This document shows positions 19,826-33,090 of a stretch of DNA of 64,000 nt, one piece after another. A program made the position numbers and the translations under genes. How positions within the stretch are numbered: the first letter of the stretch is position 1; each line of letters begins with the position of its first letter. Source of the DNA: Trichopria drosophilae (Eukaryota > Arthropoda > Insecta > Hymenoptera > Diapriidae). The stretch is from assembly GCA_030407085.1 (NCBI GenBank), contig CM059587.1:100869001-100933000 (forward strand). Reading direction: 5' to 3'. The notes beneath the pieces were generated by a model. It saw only the letters and a list, made by a program, of their open reading frames with translations, did not search any database and was not told the DNA's origin.

Positions 19826-21612
19826 AAACACAAACTATGTCTTTTGACGGTAGACACGCAAATACAGGAAATGACATTGTAAACTTATTTGCGGACTTTT
19901 TCATGAGTGTCTGTACTACGGATGAAGTTAATGTTGTCCCTGTACAAATGCCTGCAAACTTGGATACGAATTTCATTATAGAAATCACGCAAAGTGATGT
20001 TCTCAAAGAATTGCAAAATTTACGTCAAGATCAAAGTGCGGGGCCAGATGGGATTCCACCACGTCTTCTGAAAGAATGTGTCAACTCTTTTATATTACCA
20101 TTGTGCTTATTGTTTAATTTATCCTTACGAGATGAATCTTTTCCTAAGATTTGGAAAGGTAGTTTTATTACACCAATATTCAAAGATGGCTCAAGGCAGA
20201 ATATTAGCAACTACAGGCCAGTATCGATTCCCTGTTGTATTCCGAAAATCTTTGATTTTATTATCACCAAGAAGTTATCGAAATTTGTAGTTAGTAAACT
20301 GTCACCTTATCAACATGGTTTTATCACAGGAAGATCGACCGTTACTAACCTTTTATATTATAACCAATTTGTTATTGATGCGCTGGATAATAAATGGCAA
20401 GTTGATAGTTGTATCTATACTGACTTCTCTAAGGCGTTTGATAGAGTGAATCATCCCCTATTGATAAATAAGCTCAGATTATGGAATTTAGACTTACGAA
20501 TTATAAATTGGATTGATTCTTATCTCCAAAACCGTACACAAATGGTTCGATTTAAAAACTATATTTCAAAGACCATCCATGTAACATCAGGTGTTCCACA
20601 AGGTTCTCATCTGAGTCCTATACTTTTCCTCATATTTATAAATGATATAACGCAAGGAATTCGTTATTCAATCCCTCTTATTTTCGCTGATGATCTGAAA
20701 TTTTTCAAAATTATCAAAAACACTACAGATCATACACTGCTTCAAACGGATTTATCATACGTGAATAATTGGTGCAAACTTCATGGCATGAAGCTAAATA
20801 AGGACAAATGCTCAGTGATTTCTTTTACAAGATCGAATCCTGAAACCTTTAATTACCGTTTAGACATGGATAATTTAAATAGGAAGACTGTCGTACGCGA
20901 CTTAGGAGTACTGTACGATGAAAAATTATCTTTTCAAAACCATATCGATACTATGATAAATAAGGCTTCTAAAACGCTTGGATTTAACAAACGATTCACA
21001 CTGAATTTTAGAAATCCTAATGCTTTATGTACGCTTTATAATACATTGGTTCGACCTACATTGACCTATGCTTCACCTGCGTGGACGCCATTTTATCAAA
21101 ATAACATCAATCGAATCGAAGCAGTTCAGCATAAATTTCTGCGATATCTCGCATATAAAACAGGAAACCCTATAAGATTTGACGACCACAATTATCTCTC
21201 AATGGCTACAAATTTCAGAATACCATCTCTTAGATCTGTTAGACGAGTTGATGACCTCATCTTTATCTACAAATTAATTCAGAAGCGGCTAGATTGTGAA
21301 AAGTTACACGAAATGTTACCATTTACTGAGCGAAACTATCCATTACGAAACATATATCCCTTTTATTTACCCTTCAGTTCTAAAAATTTTGTTAGAAATG
21401 CTCCGATACATAGAATGTGTTCGTTGGTAAACTCGCTCTGTGATTATAATGTGGATATAAATTTATTTGATAATAATATACCATACAATTCTGTTATCAA
21501 TCTCATTAAGTGTACGTTTCATGAATTTAACTAGTTTTTTGCGTCATTTGTTACATTCTTTATTTTATATATTTTATTATGTATATTTTATTATATTGTT
21601 TATACACTGATA
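19826..21612 (+). mobile_element. 5'-truncated non-LTR retroelement
   Basis: Begins abruptly in the segment before the RT domain, with no endonuclease or ORF1. Ends soon after the stop codon at 21532 in an AT-rich 3' UTR. Another non-LTR 3' fragment follows directly. A weak inverted pair, GAACGTTCATTGAACA-like, flanks the block at about 19670 and 22215. Confidence 0.8.
19837..21534 (+). pseudogene. Reverse transcriptase ORF, 565 aa, uninterrupted
   Basis: Open from the first Met to the stop at 21532-21534. Motifs: SAGPDGIPPRLLKECV (67-82), NYRPVSIPCCIPKIFDF (125-141), HGFITGRSTVTNLLYY (160-175), TDFSKAFDRVNH (195-206), SGVPQGSHLSPILF (251-264) and the catalytic box FADD (283-286) with Phe instead of Tyr. 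The C-terminal domain has YASPAWTPF and KFLRYLAYKTGNPI. It synthesises cDNA at the target site in a full element, but here the endonuclease is missing, so it is not autonomous. The intact frame suggests a young copy. Related to, but not the same family as, the minus-strand element at 13548-17092. Confidence 0.9.
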
Positions 21613-21627
21613 TAAAAAAATTTGCTT

Positions 21628-22136
21628 GTAGAAAGTAAAATGTGACGAATTATACGAAAAAATTCCTTTTAATAACCCAGACCATAGACTAAGGATAAAC
21701 AACCTCTTTTACATCCGTCACACTAATAGGAATTATATTTTGAATTCGCCTATACCACGAATGTGCACAAACATTAATGAAAATTTTCGAAGAGGATTAA
21801 TTACTGTCAATGTTTCTCCAGCCAGTGATCACGAAATAATGAGTATCCGATCTAGAAGAGCATTCTACCAATATTGATGAATTAAGTGAATAATAAAGTG
21901 ATAAAAATTGTGATATTAGTGTTAAATAATGGAATTGTGATAATTACTATACTTTATTACATCATTGTATTTAATCTATTTTGTTTACTTCATTTATACG
22001 ATATATTTTATTATGTTTTATTTTATTTTTATTATATTAAATATAAAAGAATTTTTGTTTCTAAACTAGGCCACTGAATGTATAAAACAAATGTATATGG
22101 GTGGAAACCCGTTAAAGAAATAAATAAATAAATAAA
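21628..22136 (+). pseudogene. Second non-LTR 3' fragment in tandem
   Basis: The plus frame KVKCDELYEKIPFNNPDHRL, then NSPIPRMCTNINENF to FYQY and stop (21877) aligns with the preceding element's RLDCEKLHEMLPFTERNYPL and NAPIHRMCSLVN. So it is the C-terminus of a related RT. It ends in an (AAAT)n tail at 22115-22136. Confidence 0.75.
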
Positions 22137-22821
22137 AAGGGATTTTTTTCCCGTTTATTCTAAAATAAATAAATAAATATAACAATAATTCTATTCTAAA
22201 CATTTGTTCATTGAACGTTCAGAACTTCAGGTACATAATTAACAGACTTTGCAGGTTTTGGAGTCAATCTTCATACGATCTCAGAAGCATTTACAACTGT
22301 CATACTATTTCGTATAAAGCCAATTCAAGGACCATTGATCGACACAAATAAAACGATTACAACTGACACGCATTACTTTTCAAACTATCTCGCAAAAAAG
22401 GCCAGAATTAAACTGTCTTGTTACCCAGTTACTTTTCAGTTTATACGAAAATTTAATTGGGTCAAAATTAATAAAGACTTATCGTAATAAACCGAAACTT
22501 ATAATGTCGAAGACTTATACGCACTTGTCAACACTACCACATTTTCACTCCGATGTCATTGGCGAAATAGGCAAAAAAAAAAAACACCTCCATAAAGAGT
22601 TACTGCGCAATTTTTAAAGAAAATGGGAAAACTTGTAAGAGGCCGATGTGCATTCAAGGAGGTCTCACGGACGTCTGAACTTTATCGCGAGGACGCTCTA
22701 GGCTAATGGCCGGTGAAAATACAACGAACGGAACAATTCTCGCCTCGATGGATTTGTGGGCACATTAGTGGGGAAAAAAAGAAATGGAGTTTCCAAGGAA
22801 TTATTCCCGAGTCGAACTTAC

Positions 22822-22930
22822 CCCATGTCAGGCCGCTATTCTAGACCGTATAATCCTGATTCCTGCGGTTCAATAATATTGCGCCTGCGTTTTAGAAGCG
22901 CCGTTTTTATCACCTGCGTGATGCGAAAAT
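22822..22930 (-). other. Klc: Possible noncoding first exon of Klc
   Basis: Minus-strand segment with higher GC than its surroundings, ending GACATGGGG with a perfect donor GTAAGT at 22821-22816. Klc needs an upstream noncoding exon, since a 3' splice site precedes its ATG, and no nearer strong donor was noticed. The upper boundary is a guess. Confidence 0.3.
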
Positions 22931-23216
22931 TCGAGAAAATTTAAGGAAAAGTCTCAAAACTATATACAGAACGATATTGCGATGAATTTTTGCAGTATGC
23001 TACAGTCATTGATGTTATCTTTATTGGTATCATAAATCGTCGGAAAATTGCATGCGGAAAATCTATTTTTAAAATGGCAACGTTGTCAAAACAGCAAACA
23101 ATAATCTTCTATTTCATGAATTATACAAATTTATCAATAGCGATTTGACTCGGTCGGTATTTTAACAAAATTAACTTTTTTTGAAAAACAAAGAACCATC
23201 AACAACATTTATTTAA

Positions 23217-24893
23217 AAGGGTTCTAAAGTGCTCCGCTGATAAGGTAGGAATTTTCACTAAAAACCGTAAATAAAAAATGACTGAATCGATTTTTCAAAA
23301 TTCGGGCTCTGTAAAGGCAATTCTAATTACTATAGACGGTATCCTAGAAAATTCAAAGGAAATTTCCATAAATGTGCCATCTATATGTGTTTTTTGAATA
23401 AATATTTAAAAAATGAAGTTTTTTTAGGTATACAGTAGAGTCCCGCTTTAGTGGCGCGGTCCGTTCCGAGCACTCCCCTCAAGTCCCGCATTAGTGGCGC
23501 AAATAGGGGAAACATCGCTTCCCCCATCAGGCTGCCACCCGTGACGTTCGTGACGACAGACACGCCCAAAATCCCTGTTCCGTCGCTTATTAGCCACGCC
23601 CCTGAAACGGCCGGCGACATAGTGGGGATGAAGAGATTCTGAGAAGCGCCACTAACGCGGGACTTCGTCGCGCCACTAAGGCGGGACGCCACTAAAGCGG
23701 GACTCTACTGTATATTTTTCTAAATTCTTGTTTACACCACAATATCGGATTGTTAGTGCGCTAAACCGTATTTTAATCGTGGACCCGATAGCTGTAATAG
23801 AAAGTTACTTAGGCGGATTTATTAAATTCAAAATGGCGGATCAAATGGATTAAAACTGCACTTTTACAGAATTTTTTATCTTAAAGAGCTACATTTCAAG
23901 AGGCACAATTTAATTTTTGTGATAAAATATTGAAAATTGGATAAGTTATGATTTTTTTGTGAAAAACGTCACTTTTGTATTTCATTTTTTATAACGAGCA
24001 CCAATAATTTTTTTATCAAGATAACTTATCTACGCGGTAAAATGACACTTGGAGAATATCCAGTAATTTTGTTGAAACGAAATAATGAAAACTGTCTGCG
24101 CAGGACGATATTATTTTCGGATTGGGGTCTCCCACGACCCCACATGGCGTTTTGTGTTATTTTTATATAGTCTGACGCTTTAAGGGTTAAGTACCTTAAA
24201 CTAGTACGCTGATTACAAATCTGAATTCTGAATTGTCAAATTTACTATTTTTCTCGTTTTTGACAGTCGTAATGGAACCGGCATTTTGAATTTTATAATT
24301 TAGAACCATTATTTAAAACTCAATAACAATTTATAATTCAGAGTTCAAATTCGAAATTATCGACCGCGAACATCCCCGAGTAAACATTTTCATTCGAATC
24401 GAAGCCATTTTCGCACTTTCGTCCGCCATATTAGATCCGCCATTTTGAATTTTACAATTCAGATTTCAGAATTGTAATCAGCGTAGTCCAAATCGTAATT
24501 TAAGGTACTTAACTAATCCATTGGTTAGGTTTGAATATCATTTTTTCGAATATTTCATTATCTGTAAAAAATTCTTTCAAGTGGACCGCGATATTGGATT
24601 CGCCATTTTGAATTTAATAAAACGATTAACGCGATTAAAATTCGTTTTAACGCATTAGCAAACCAAGCAAAATAGAAGTATCTGTATCTTCCGATTTTTT
24701 GTAACTACTATTTCGATACGAAATACTCGATTGAAATTGAAGAGAAAAAAAATGTAATTTCAGGCGTTAATGGGTTATAGTGCTTAGAATTGCTCTTACA
24801 AAGCCCGAACATTAAAAATGTTATTCATTCATCTTTTATTTACGTTGTTTAGTGAAATTTCCTACCGTACCGGAGGACCACTTTAGAACCCTC
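23217..24893. mobile_element. piggyBac-like non-autonomous element, TTAA-flanked
   Basis: TTAA at 23213-23216 and 24894-24897. The ends are RAGGGTTCTAAAGTGSTCC with TIR similarity of roughly 75 bp (through AAATAAAAAATGA). The interior holds several copies of the dispersed CCGCCATTTTGAATTT module and the pogo-like MITE at 23433. No transposase was found. The piggyBac assignment rests on TTAA only. Confidence 0.6.
23433..23710. mobile_element. TA-flanked MITE (GTCCCGC.TTAGTGGCGC family), 278 bp
   Basis: CAGTAGAGTCCCGCTTTAG at the left and AAAGCGGGACTCTACTG at the right, TA on both sides, with internal short repeats of CGCCACTAA type. GC-rich compared with its host DNA. The ORFs across it on both strands follow from the repeats and are not genes. 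Confidence 0.85.
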
Positions 24894-24897
24894 TTAA

Positions 24898-25075
24898 GGG
24901 CCTTCTAAGGTGCTGCGCTGATAAGGTAGGAATTTTCAATACAAACCGCAAATAAACAATGACTGAATAATCAATTTCCCAAAATTTTGGCTCTGTAAAG
25001 ACAATTATAATTACTATAAACAGAATCATAAAAAGCATTAAAGAAATTCATTGAAGATTGGTAGATAATTGTCGG
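24898..25075. repeat. Adjacent one-ended copy of the TTAA family
   Basis: GGGCCTTCTAAGGTGCTGCG and about 120 bp onward resemble 23217-23340. It shares the TTAA at 24894-24897 with the preceding element, so the two abut. Confidence 0.55.
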
Positions 25076-25079
25076 AAAT

Positions 25080-27900
25080 AAGTAAAAATCACCTCTTTTT
25101 CATATATACAAACTTTGCAATATTAAATCAATATTTTAAGCAAGCTTTTATGGTTCGATATGAAGAGTATACTACTCAAAATATGAATTAAATTTAAATC
25201 TACCATCCACAAAATTGAAAATGGCGACTTAAATTTAAATATATGAAAATTTCATAATATTCGTTTATCTAAATCTAAAACAGACAAATTATACTAGTTA
25301 CTAGTCAATGTGTACCAATTGACAAGGAGAACATTTGAATAATAACAATTAGTCCACAAGCACTAATCGTATAATTAAATAAGTTTAAACAAAACTATCT
25401 TACAAGTGAATAGTTAAGTACAATTAAAAGAGGACAAATGTTCTTATTCAATAAAACAAATTTTTTTTTTGGGAAATTGTAGCGTTTTTTTATGTCCAAA
25501 TGTGCATGTGCTTGCGGGAGAAAAACGGACTTCAGAGCCATCTGGATGTGGCATCCCCGCAACACCCAGAAGAATAAAGAAAAGAATTACAGTTTTTGAC
25601 AAATAGTTTCGCTAATGATTTCGTTTTATAATATTTTAAATAACGATACTGTAAAATAAATTTTGAAAAATTTTCATTTAATATCTTAAATACCCAGCGA
25701 CAATTACAAAAGTACAATATTATTATGCAAATATTATTACTTATTTGAAAGTATCTTTAATAGTTTGAGTGAACAAAATACTGTTGTCGTCCTTAAAAAA
25801 ACGCTTTAGATTACACTTTAAACATCGATATTCAACTAAGTTTTTAATTAAAAAGTCATGAAATAATTATAGGCAGTAAAGTTAAAAGCTTTTACTGCAA
25901 TTTGAAGCACAAAAATACCCTGTGCATACATTTTCATCGATCGTGATACTTGTGTGCTTCATGTTTGCATCCCTGGCACGAACTACCTCGTTAATTATGT
26001 AAATCCTTCCGATACTTGACATCGCAAGTAAGATTCGCATAAATAATTCCGAAAACGTTCACACTGCAATTCATGCAAGTTTTATTTCAAATGTTAACGT
26101 CCTAACCAATTTGATTTTCTGCTCATAAAAAATTAACAAAATTTTCTGTGATTTATGGAATCTTCATTTATCTGCTGAAAATTACCGTATTATACGAAAT
26201 AAAAAATGATTTCTTTTACTCTTGCTGTTGACTAATTTGATAGTAAAATTTCTCCTATTTATTAAAATTAGTAAACTGATTATTTTATTTTTTACAATGA
26301 ATTTTGAGGCCTGTACATTTGTAAAGCTTATACGGAAACGTAGCTCTAAATATATTAATATCTGTGTAATTGGTTCGCTTCATAAATTTAAATAGGTAGA
26401 GTGTCGTTTTAAATTTTAGCTTTAGTGTTTTAATTTATTGTTATAATAACTATATTTAATTATATTATTTAATACAATTTAAAAATTATAGATACTAGAA
26501 GTTATATACAATCATTAATTAACCGGCGCGACACAGGGTGGCGTTGCGCTACAAGGCGCCACAAGACTTTGTCGCAAGTGGACGAATCTTGGTCCGTTAA
26601 GTGCTGACGATTTTCGCTTGTAGAAATATCTGAGAATGATTTATTGTTTTTAGGTAATACGAAAGTTTACATTATTATCCAAATTTTGTATATTTGCATA
26701 GATAAAAGTATTTCTATATTTATTTCCGTATGTTCAAGAAATATTTGTTAACAAATTTTGTCCATAAATGTAAGTAAGAAAACTGTTACATTTGGTGCTT
26801 TTGTTCAATCACAACAGTTTATTTGATTAAAAATATTTTTAATACAAACGATTTTTCATTAATTTAGTCGGATGAAATATTTATAAAAAATAAAATGTAT
26901 ATAGTTAAAATAGATGTTATCAAAATTTGAGCGAAATATAAAACTAATTTTAGTTTAAAACCCCATAAGATCCTTTAGGGGTCTCAAATTTAGCCCAAGT
27001 TTTGGCGCGAAAAGGTAAATATTGTCGTAATTGCTGCTGATCATCACGTGGCTTATTTGAAAAGCCGAGAGCAATTAATTCGAACGCCCGCCGTGTGGTG
27101 ACGCATCAAGACAAATGCACGAGTATTTTTCTCGCAAGTGGTAAGTGCTCCTGGAATTTTTTCGTTATTTTCAATTTGATTGCCAATCAGTATGATAATT
27201 TCTTACATCAACTATGTAATAGAAATCCATGACTTTTCAATAGATTTCAAGTACATTTCTCTAGTTTAATATTGGACTATTAATTTACTTTTAAAATTCT
27301 CTTAGTATATTTTAGACCAACATATCTTTTATATGATCATACAACTAAGATTCTTGTGGGATTAAATGGCAATTTTTTTTCATTTAATCGGATAAAAAGA
27401 TAAACATTTTTTTGTAATTATCAAAGAACGACAAAATATTACACTGTTTTCAAAGCTTCGATACTTATGAAATTTAATACGTCCGATGCTTGTATTCCCA
27501 GTGCTGCTCGCAATATCTCGTTGCATTTCCAGACACACCTTGACCTCGGAATTCATTTCTTTTTACCAGGGCGTAATGTTTCTCATCGGAGCAGGAAGGA
27601 TGGGGCTCGAACGAGTTTGGAAGCATCTGAGGAACGTGTACGTAATTTACGTAATTAATTTTGCTCCCCATGGTTTTCCTCTGTCAGGTCGAAAACTAAG
27701 TATTTAATATAAACTCACAATTATGTACTTTTAACTTAATGGCCGTTGTTGGTCATTTACAAAAAAGTTAATTGAAAGAAACCACTCTTGTGAAAATGAA
27801 ATTTATTTTACACATTTTCATCATTTGTACGTTAAAAATAGCATACTTAAATCGTTAGTGTAAATTTCAAATAGTTTTTGAGTTACATCTAAAGAGCAGA
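25080..27900. other. Gene-free stretch
   Basis: AT-rich. A GC-rich patch at 26522-26590 and a plus-strand donor-like AAGTG/GTAAGT at 27141 with an acceptor-like TTTTTACCAG at 27569 are the only irregularities. No ORF is credible. Confidence 0.4.
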
Positions 27901-27908
27901 CTAACCCT

Positions 27909-27947
27909 TTAACCCTTTGCGGCACAGTGGTTCCAATTGGAACCACC
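27909..27947. repeat. TTAA plus CCCTTTGCGGC end, piggyBac-like
   Basis: TTAACCCTTTGCGGCACAG followed by the palindrome GGTTCCAATTGGAACC. Resembles piggyBac-type MITE ends; the matching other end was not found nearby. Confidence 0.4.
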
Positions 27948-28173
27948 TTTTTGTAAACAATTTTTTACGAATTTGAAGTAGTTTTTATTCCATTTATCCG
28001 CTAATTTTTTTTGTTACATGATGTTCATAGGATGTTAAAATATCAAAATTTATGCACAGATTATGTAAAATTATTGTCATTTTGTTAATAATTAATAAAC
28101 AAAGTGTAAAAATTGCCATTTTTAGATAAAAAATTCATTATTGATGAACCTTTTAGAGAAAATCTTACGAAGC

Positions 28174-28462
28174 TGCGTACTTGGGGGTTTTTGGGGTCGC
28201 TGATTACGAATCTGGTTTCAGATTGTCAAAATTCAAAATGGCGGATCCAAGATGGCCGATCGAAAAGTGAAAAATTACCCAATCGAGATGAAAATAGGTA
28301 GATTGGTGTTTTGGGGGTCACCGATTGCAAATATGAATTCAAATTTTGAAAATTCACTATGGCGGATTCAAGATGGCCGACTGAAATTCCGCCATTTTGA
28401 ATTTTCAAAATCTGAGATCAGATTCGTAATCAGAGACCCCAAAAACCCCCGAGTACCCAGTT
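28174..28462. repeat. Palindromic copy of the dispersed GATTACGAAT/AATGGCGG module
   Basis: GGGGTTTTTGGGGTCGCTGA at the left is complemented at the right (GAGACCCCAAAAACCCCCGAG). Inside are TTCAAAATGGCGGATCC and AAGATGGCCGA (28229-28262), a second copy (28355-28385) and CCGCCATTTTGAATTTTC near 28389. No coding meaning. Confidence 0.75.
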
Positions 28463-28469
28463 TCATTAA

Positions 28470-31400
28470 AATAAAACTTTTTCGAATGGTGTATTGAAAA
28501 ATGCCGCATTTAAAAAATACAAAAATTACGAGCATCCATCACAAAAATCGTGAATTTTGTAGGATTTTTTGTTCATTTATCATTAGTTTTTTATCATTTC
28601 CCGGAATAGAATATTTTATTAAAATATTATGCCTCTATCCGTTTAAAAAAATCGTTTCTAACCATTTTTTTTAATTTTTTTTTTTTGCTATAGGAGAAGA
28701 TAATTCTACTAGAATGTAAAAATAGATTTATTCAGTCTGAGCATTTTTGATAAAACAAATATAATGTGTCGATGCTTATCTCAGGTGACCAATGTGTTTT
28801 CAAAATATTTACGATTAATGCTGATAATGAATTACGTAATCATTGGATAATCTACGACGAGGTTTATTTTCCTTTACAAACTAATACTGACTAAAGTTAA
28901 TTACACTTGCAAACAAATTTAGCAGAAAAGGATCAACGATTTTGAAAACATTTTCATATGTTCGTTATGTGTAAATATTTTTTTAAATATACACAATTTT
29001 TACTGTTATTATTGTTATTGCATAACATTTCTTTTGTAATATTAATAGACCTTTAATTAAATATCTTTCTGAAGATATTGTAGCATTTATTTAGCCACTT
29101 TTTAGTTAGTACACAGATTTTTATTAAAATGAAATTCATATTTACTCTAATATTACAATTTCGAAGATCTTTTTGTTGTATATAAACAAAACCACGAAAG
29201 AAATATCTTATTTGAATTATTACTAAAATAAAACTTTCAATCACGTTCACTTTATTACAGAGATGTATTCACTATTCCAAAGGAGTGAAATGATGTCGCT
29301 CTTCTCAAAAGTGAATCTTCACTCCATTACAGTTGCTAACTCCGTTAGAATGACTTTTCACTCTAAGGCTAGTACAGAATGCATTGCTACAAAACATTTT
29401 TCGATAATGGTTCATTCACATCTCTAAAAAAAATCGTTATCATTTTCATGTGCATCCTATCGATTTTAATTTAATCTTGTCGATTATAATTTAACAAATA
29501 AAAAAATGATAAACTATGACATATTTGACGTAGATGAACTGAGATCCTTTACGGTGAAAAGAAATTAGTATTATAACAGCGGGATATAATCGTGAACTAA
29601 TTTAACTGCTAATGACGTACTCGAGTACCGTTTTAATGTCCATCACCGAAAACCGGAAGTGCATTTTCACTCGTAGGAGTGTCACATTTAAATTGAAATT
29701 CTTTCTTCCTATCATTCCACTTGTTACATTTTTACAGATACTCAATTAGTAAAAAATAAAAGATATTCACATAAAAAAATGTATTTTTCTTTGTGCCAAA
29801 ATCATTAATGATCAAATAGCAAAATATAATTCCATTATCAACTTTTTGCAGACAATTGAAATTTGGATATTTCTTCCTCTTAATTAATGTAATTAAACTC
29901 CGAGCACTGACAAAAAATATCGATGAATTGTTCTTCGAAGATCTCCTTTTCAATTAAATTTGAAACTCTCTGCGAACATGAACCCAAGTTAATCATATCT
30001 GTAATACATATTTTTAGATTAAATGTTTTTAATCGACGTTTTACTTTTGAAGTACTTTCACTCCTATTTTGTATTTAAACGTTTACAAAGATGCAACAGT
30101 TGAAGGATTAAAATGTAAAATAATGTTTCCAATATTCTCACACTGTATAAAAATATCTATTCTAAAATTACGAATAGCAGAAAATATTGAAGATTTTTTA
30201 CCTCCAATATTCACAAAAAATTCTTTACAATTTTTTTAAATAACATTTAAGAAAATTTCGGGTATATTTCGTATATTTTCTAAATTTCTTAGAGGGAATT
30301 CTTACTCTGTATGAACTGAAAATTCACTTTTTCATTATAGTGGCTCAATTTTCAACTCAATTCAGTTCAACTAAATATAGGAACATTCTTATGAAAAAAT
30401 GTTTTTTTATCAACATTTATTAACAAGGGACGAATGTCTTTCATAATATAATTTCACAATTGTTCGTCAACCCTCAAAGATTTTTGGGTCATTTTCCATG
30501 AAACACATTTTTCATTTTCACAATGATGTAGTTTTTCGAATTTAGCTTTAAGTGCATGATCGTTAATCAAACGCAGACGACCACCCTTAAATTGGGTGTA
30601 TTTCAGGGATGCCAGATTCAATTGTCATAAGAGTTTCGACGATCCTAACTTGGCAGCCGTGGCATGTTTCAAATTAAGACATAGTTTATGATTTTTGTGT
30701 TCCAATCCCTTAGGGGGTAAATTACTCCCCCTATTGGGTTTATCGATTTGGACGATGCACAATGGAAGGTCCGTGTCATATTAATCACTGGTTTGATAAT
30801 GTTTGAGCTCACTGCACTATGTACAAATTCAGAATATCGATTTCATACAAACGAGACCTGATTTCCAAATTTTGGATATTACGCAGGAGAGATTTACTTC
30901 CGTTATACGAATATTTAGATTAATTTGGTTATACTAAAAATTATTATGTAAGGCTTGATTTTTTACAAAAATGAAAATAGCAACACAAAAATTTAATATT
31001 TTATATCTGAAATAAAGATAAAATATCGGATAATAAGTAGGTCATCATATTTACAGTAGAATGGTTAGAGACAAAGATATCTGTGTATATAAACAATTTT
31101 TTACTATATAACAAAGCTTAATTATCTTTTATTCAGTCAATTAATTTTCATTGCATGGCAATCATCAGATTTTAGTATTGTTTCAAGAAGAAAATATACG
31201 AGAATGCACAACCAAAATTTATCAAATTTTAATCATTATGTAGATAAGTAAAATATTATTGAAGAATTAAAAGAGTATTTTTTAGATTTTTAAGTATAGA
31301 AATTATTTCGTTAGCGGCCATTTTAAAACCGACAACTTTAAAACAAAATGTTGTTTACGAATGATCTTATTCGTTAGGCATCTAGGACAATTTTCTGATA

Positions 31401-32850
31401 GATTTCGTAATGACAGACAAATAGTTTTCCTCCTAAAATATAGAAAAGAGGGGAACAAAATAATGAAAAATCAATATTTTTCTGAAATTTTAATTTATTA
31501 TTGAAAAAGTTAGGTGTAATTTTGTTAACATTTTTTCATCGGTAATTGTTGTAGCGACCTCGAAAACATAAGATATTGCCGTAGATGAATATTATATTTC
31601 ACACGAAAAACAAACAACAAAAGTTTGTAAAAGTAGCATTCATTTTCTGAATGGAGTAAACAGTCAAAATCAACGTCGAAAATCGGTATACTTGAAGCGA
31701 TTACGGTTAAATTAAGGGGACCCATTTATGAATTTTCAGCTATATTAAGTCAAAATTAAAAAACATTTATATTCTGCTAGTATTTTGGGTCAGAAATAAT
31801 GTGATAAATACAAATAATGTAATGTTTAAAAGTAACATTTTTCCCTTGTTTATATTTCTCACTGAATGTTTTATAAATAAAATTACAAAAAACCGTCGAA
31901 AAAATTATGGATGAAAAATCATTTTTTTGTACTTTTGACAACACTTTGAATATTTCCGAAAGTACCAAACCTTCAGTATTTTTTAAACGATGCGTAGTGA
32001 CGTAATTTGTCACGTAAAAGGTCAAATATTTTAAATCATAAAATTGTCCATAAAAAAGATTTTTTTTCGTTATTTTTTTGATAGGTTAAGTAAATCTAAG
32101 AGTACGTACGTTCAAAAACGTTAGTTTATTAATTCCGATGGAGGTGTTGTCACTTATTTATGTCACTAAAACAATTTATTAAGTATTTCGAATTAAATTC
32201 TGTCGCATTTTATGGTCATAGAGTTTGGAGAAGTTTGATATAAATTAATTTTTATATTGAAAGTTATCGAGAACGGACTACTCTAATATTTCATCTTATG
32301 AAAATAAGCGATTCATAAGTATTTTCACATTGTAACAACATTCAAATATCTTAATTGCATCACGGATGCCTGTTGAATGTAATTGAAGAACAAATATATA
32401 TTTTAATTAAATATTTAATTATTCTTCCTGTTGTCCAAGAGAATGCACCGAAAAAGAGATATAAGATGCAAACTAGTTACAAGTTCTAACTTCAAGAGTG
32501 ATGTTACGTTAAACGATCTTCTTTCGCAATTTTAATATATTTTTTAATATACTAATTAAGAATGAATCCTTTGTATAACTTATGCATTATAATAAGAATC
32601 AGTGGTTTAATTTCATTATCTTTTAAATTCCTATATTTATCTAGATACTTTTCATAAATCCTCTGTCGAAATCGTATGATCTTCCAGATATGTTGTATAA
32701 TTTAAATTTAAACATTATATTGACATTAAGTTTAAATTAACATCTGCAATTTTTAAATAAATGTATCATATGTTCTGTTAGTTAAGACGGAAATTTCAAT
32801 TTGAGCAGCTAGAAACTCTTTTTTTTCATGCGAATTAGATCTAAAACATC
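28470..32850. other. Gene-free AT-rich stretch
   Basis: No ORF above background, no TIR pair and no tRNA-like signal was seen. 30560-30790 is slightly more complex in composition. Confidence 0.4.
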
Positions 32851-32858
32851 AATTACCA

Positions 32859-33090
32859 CACTGAAAAAGATTTCTTAAATTCAAGTAAATATTTACTTGA
32901 ATAGTCGCAACAAAATATATACTTAAAATAAGGTAATATTTTCTTAATTTAAATAAATATTTACTTGCTGGATAAAAATCAAATTAATATTTAGTTGAAT
33001 TAACAAACTATTTTTCTATTATAAGTAAATATTTTGTTGCGACTATACAAGTAAATATTTACTTGAAATTAAGAAATTTTTTGTTCGGTG
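32859..33090. mobile_element. Palindromic MITE, CACTGAAAAA termini, 232 bp
   Basis: CACTGAAAAAGATTTCTTAA at the left against TTAAGAAATTTTTTGTTCGGTG at the right, with paired ATTTACTTGAATAGTCGCAA blocks further in. Flanked by CA on both sides. No ORF. Confidence 0.7.

Noticed and set aside
23381..23692. Frames on both strands across a GC-rich patch
   Set aside because: They follow from the repeated CGCCACTAA words of the MITE at 23433-23710.
27141..27640. Plus-strand donor GTAAGT and acceptor TTTTTACCAG that could make a small transcript
   Set aside because: The frames around them are short and unrecognisable, and no start or end signals support a gene.
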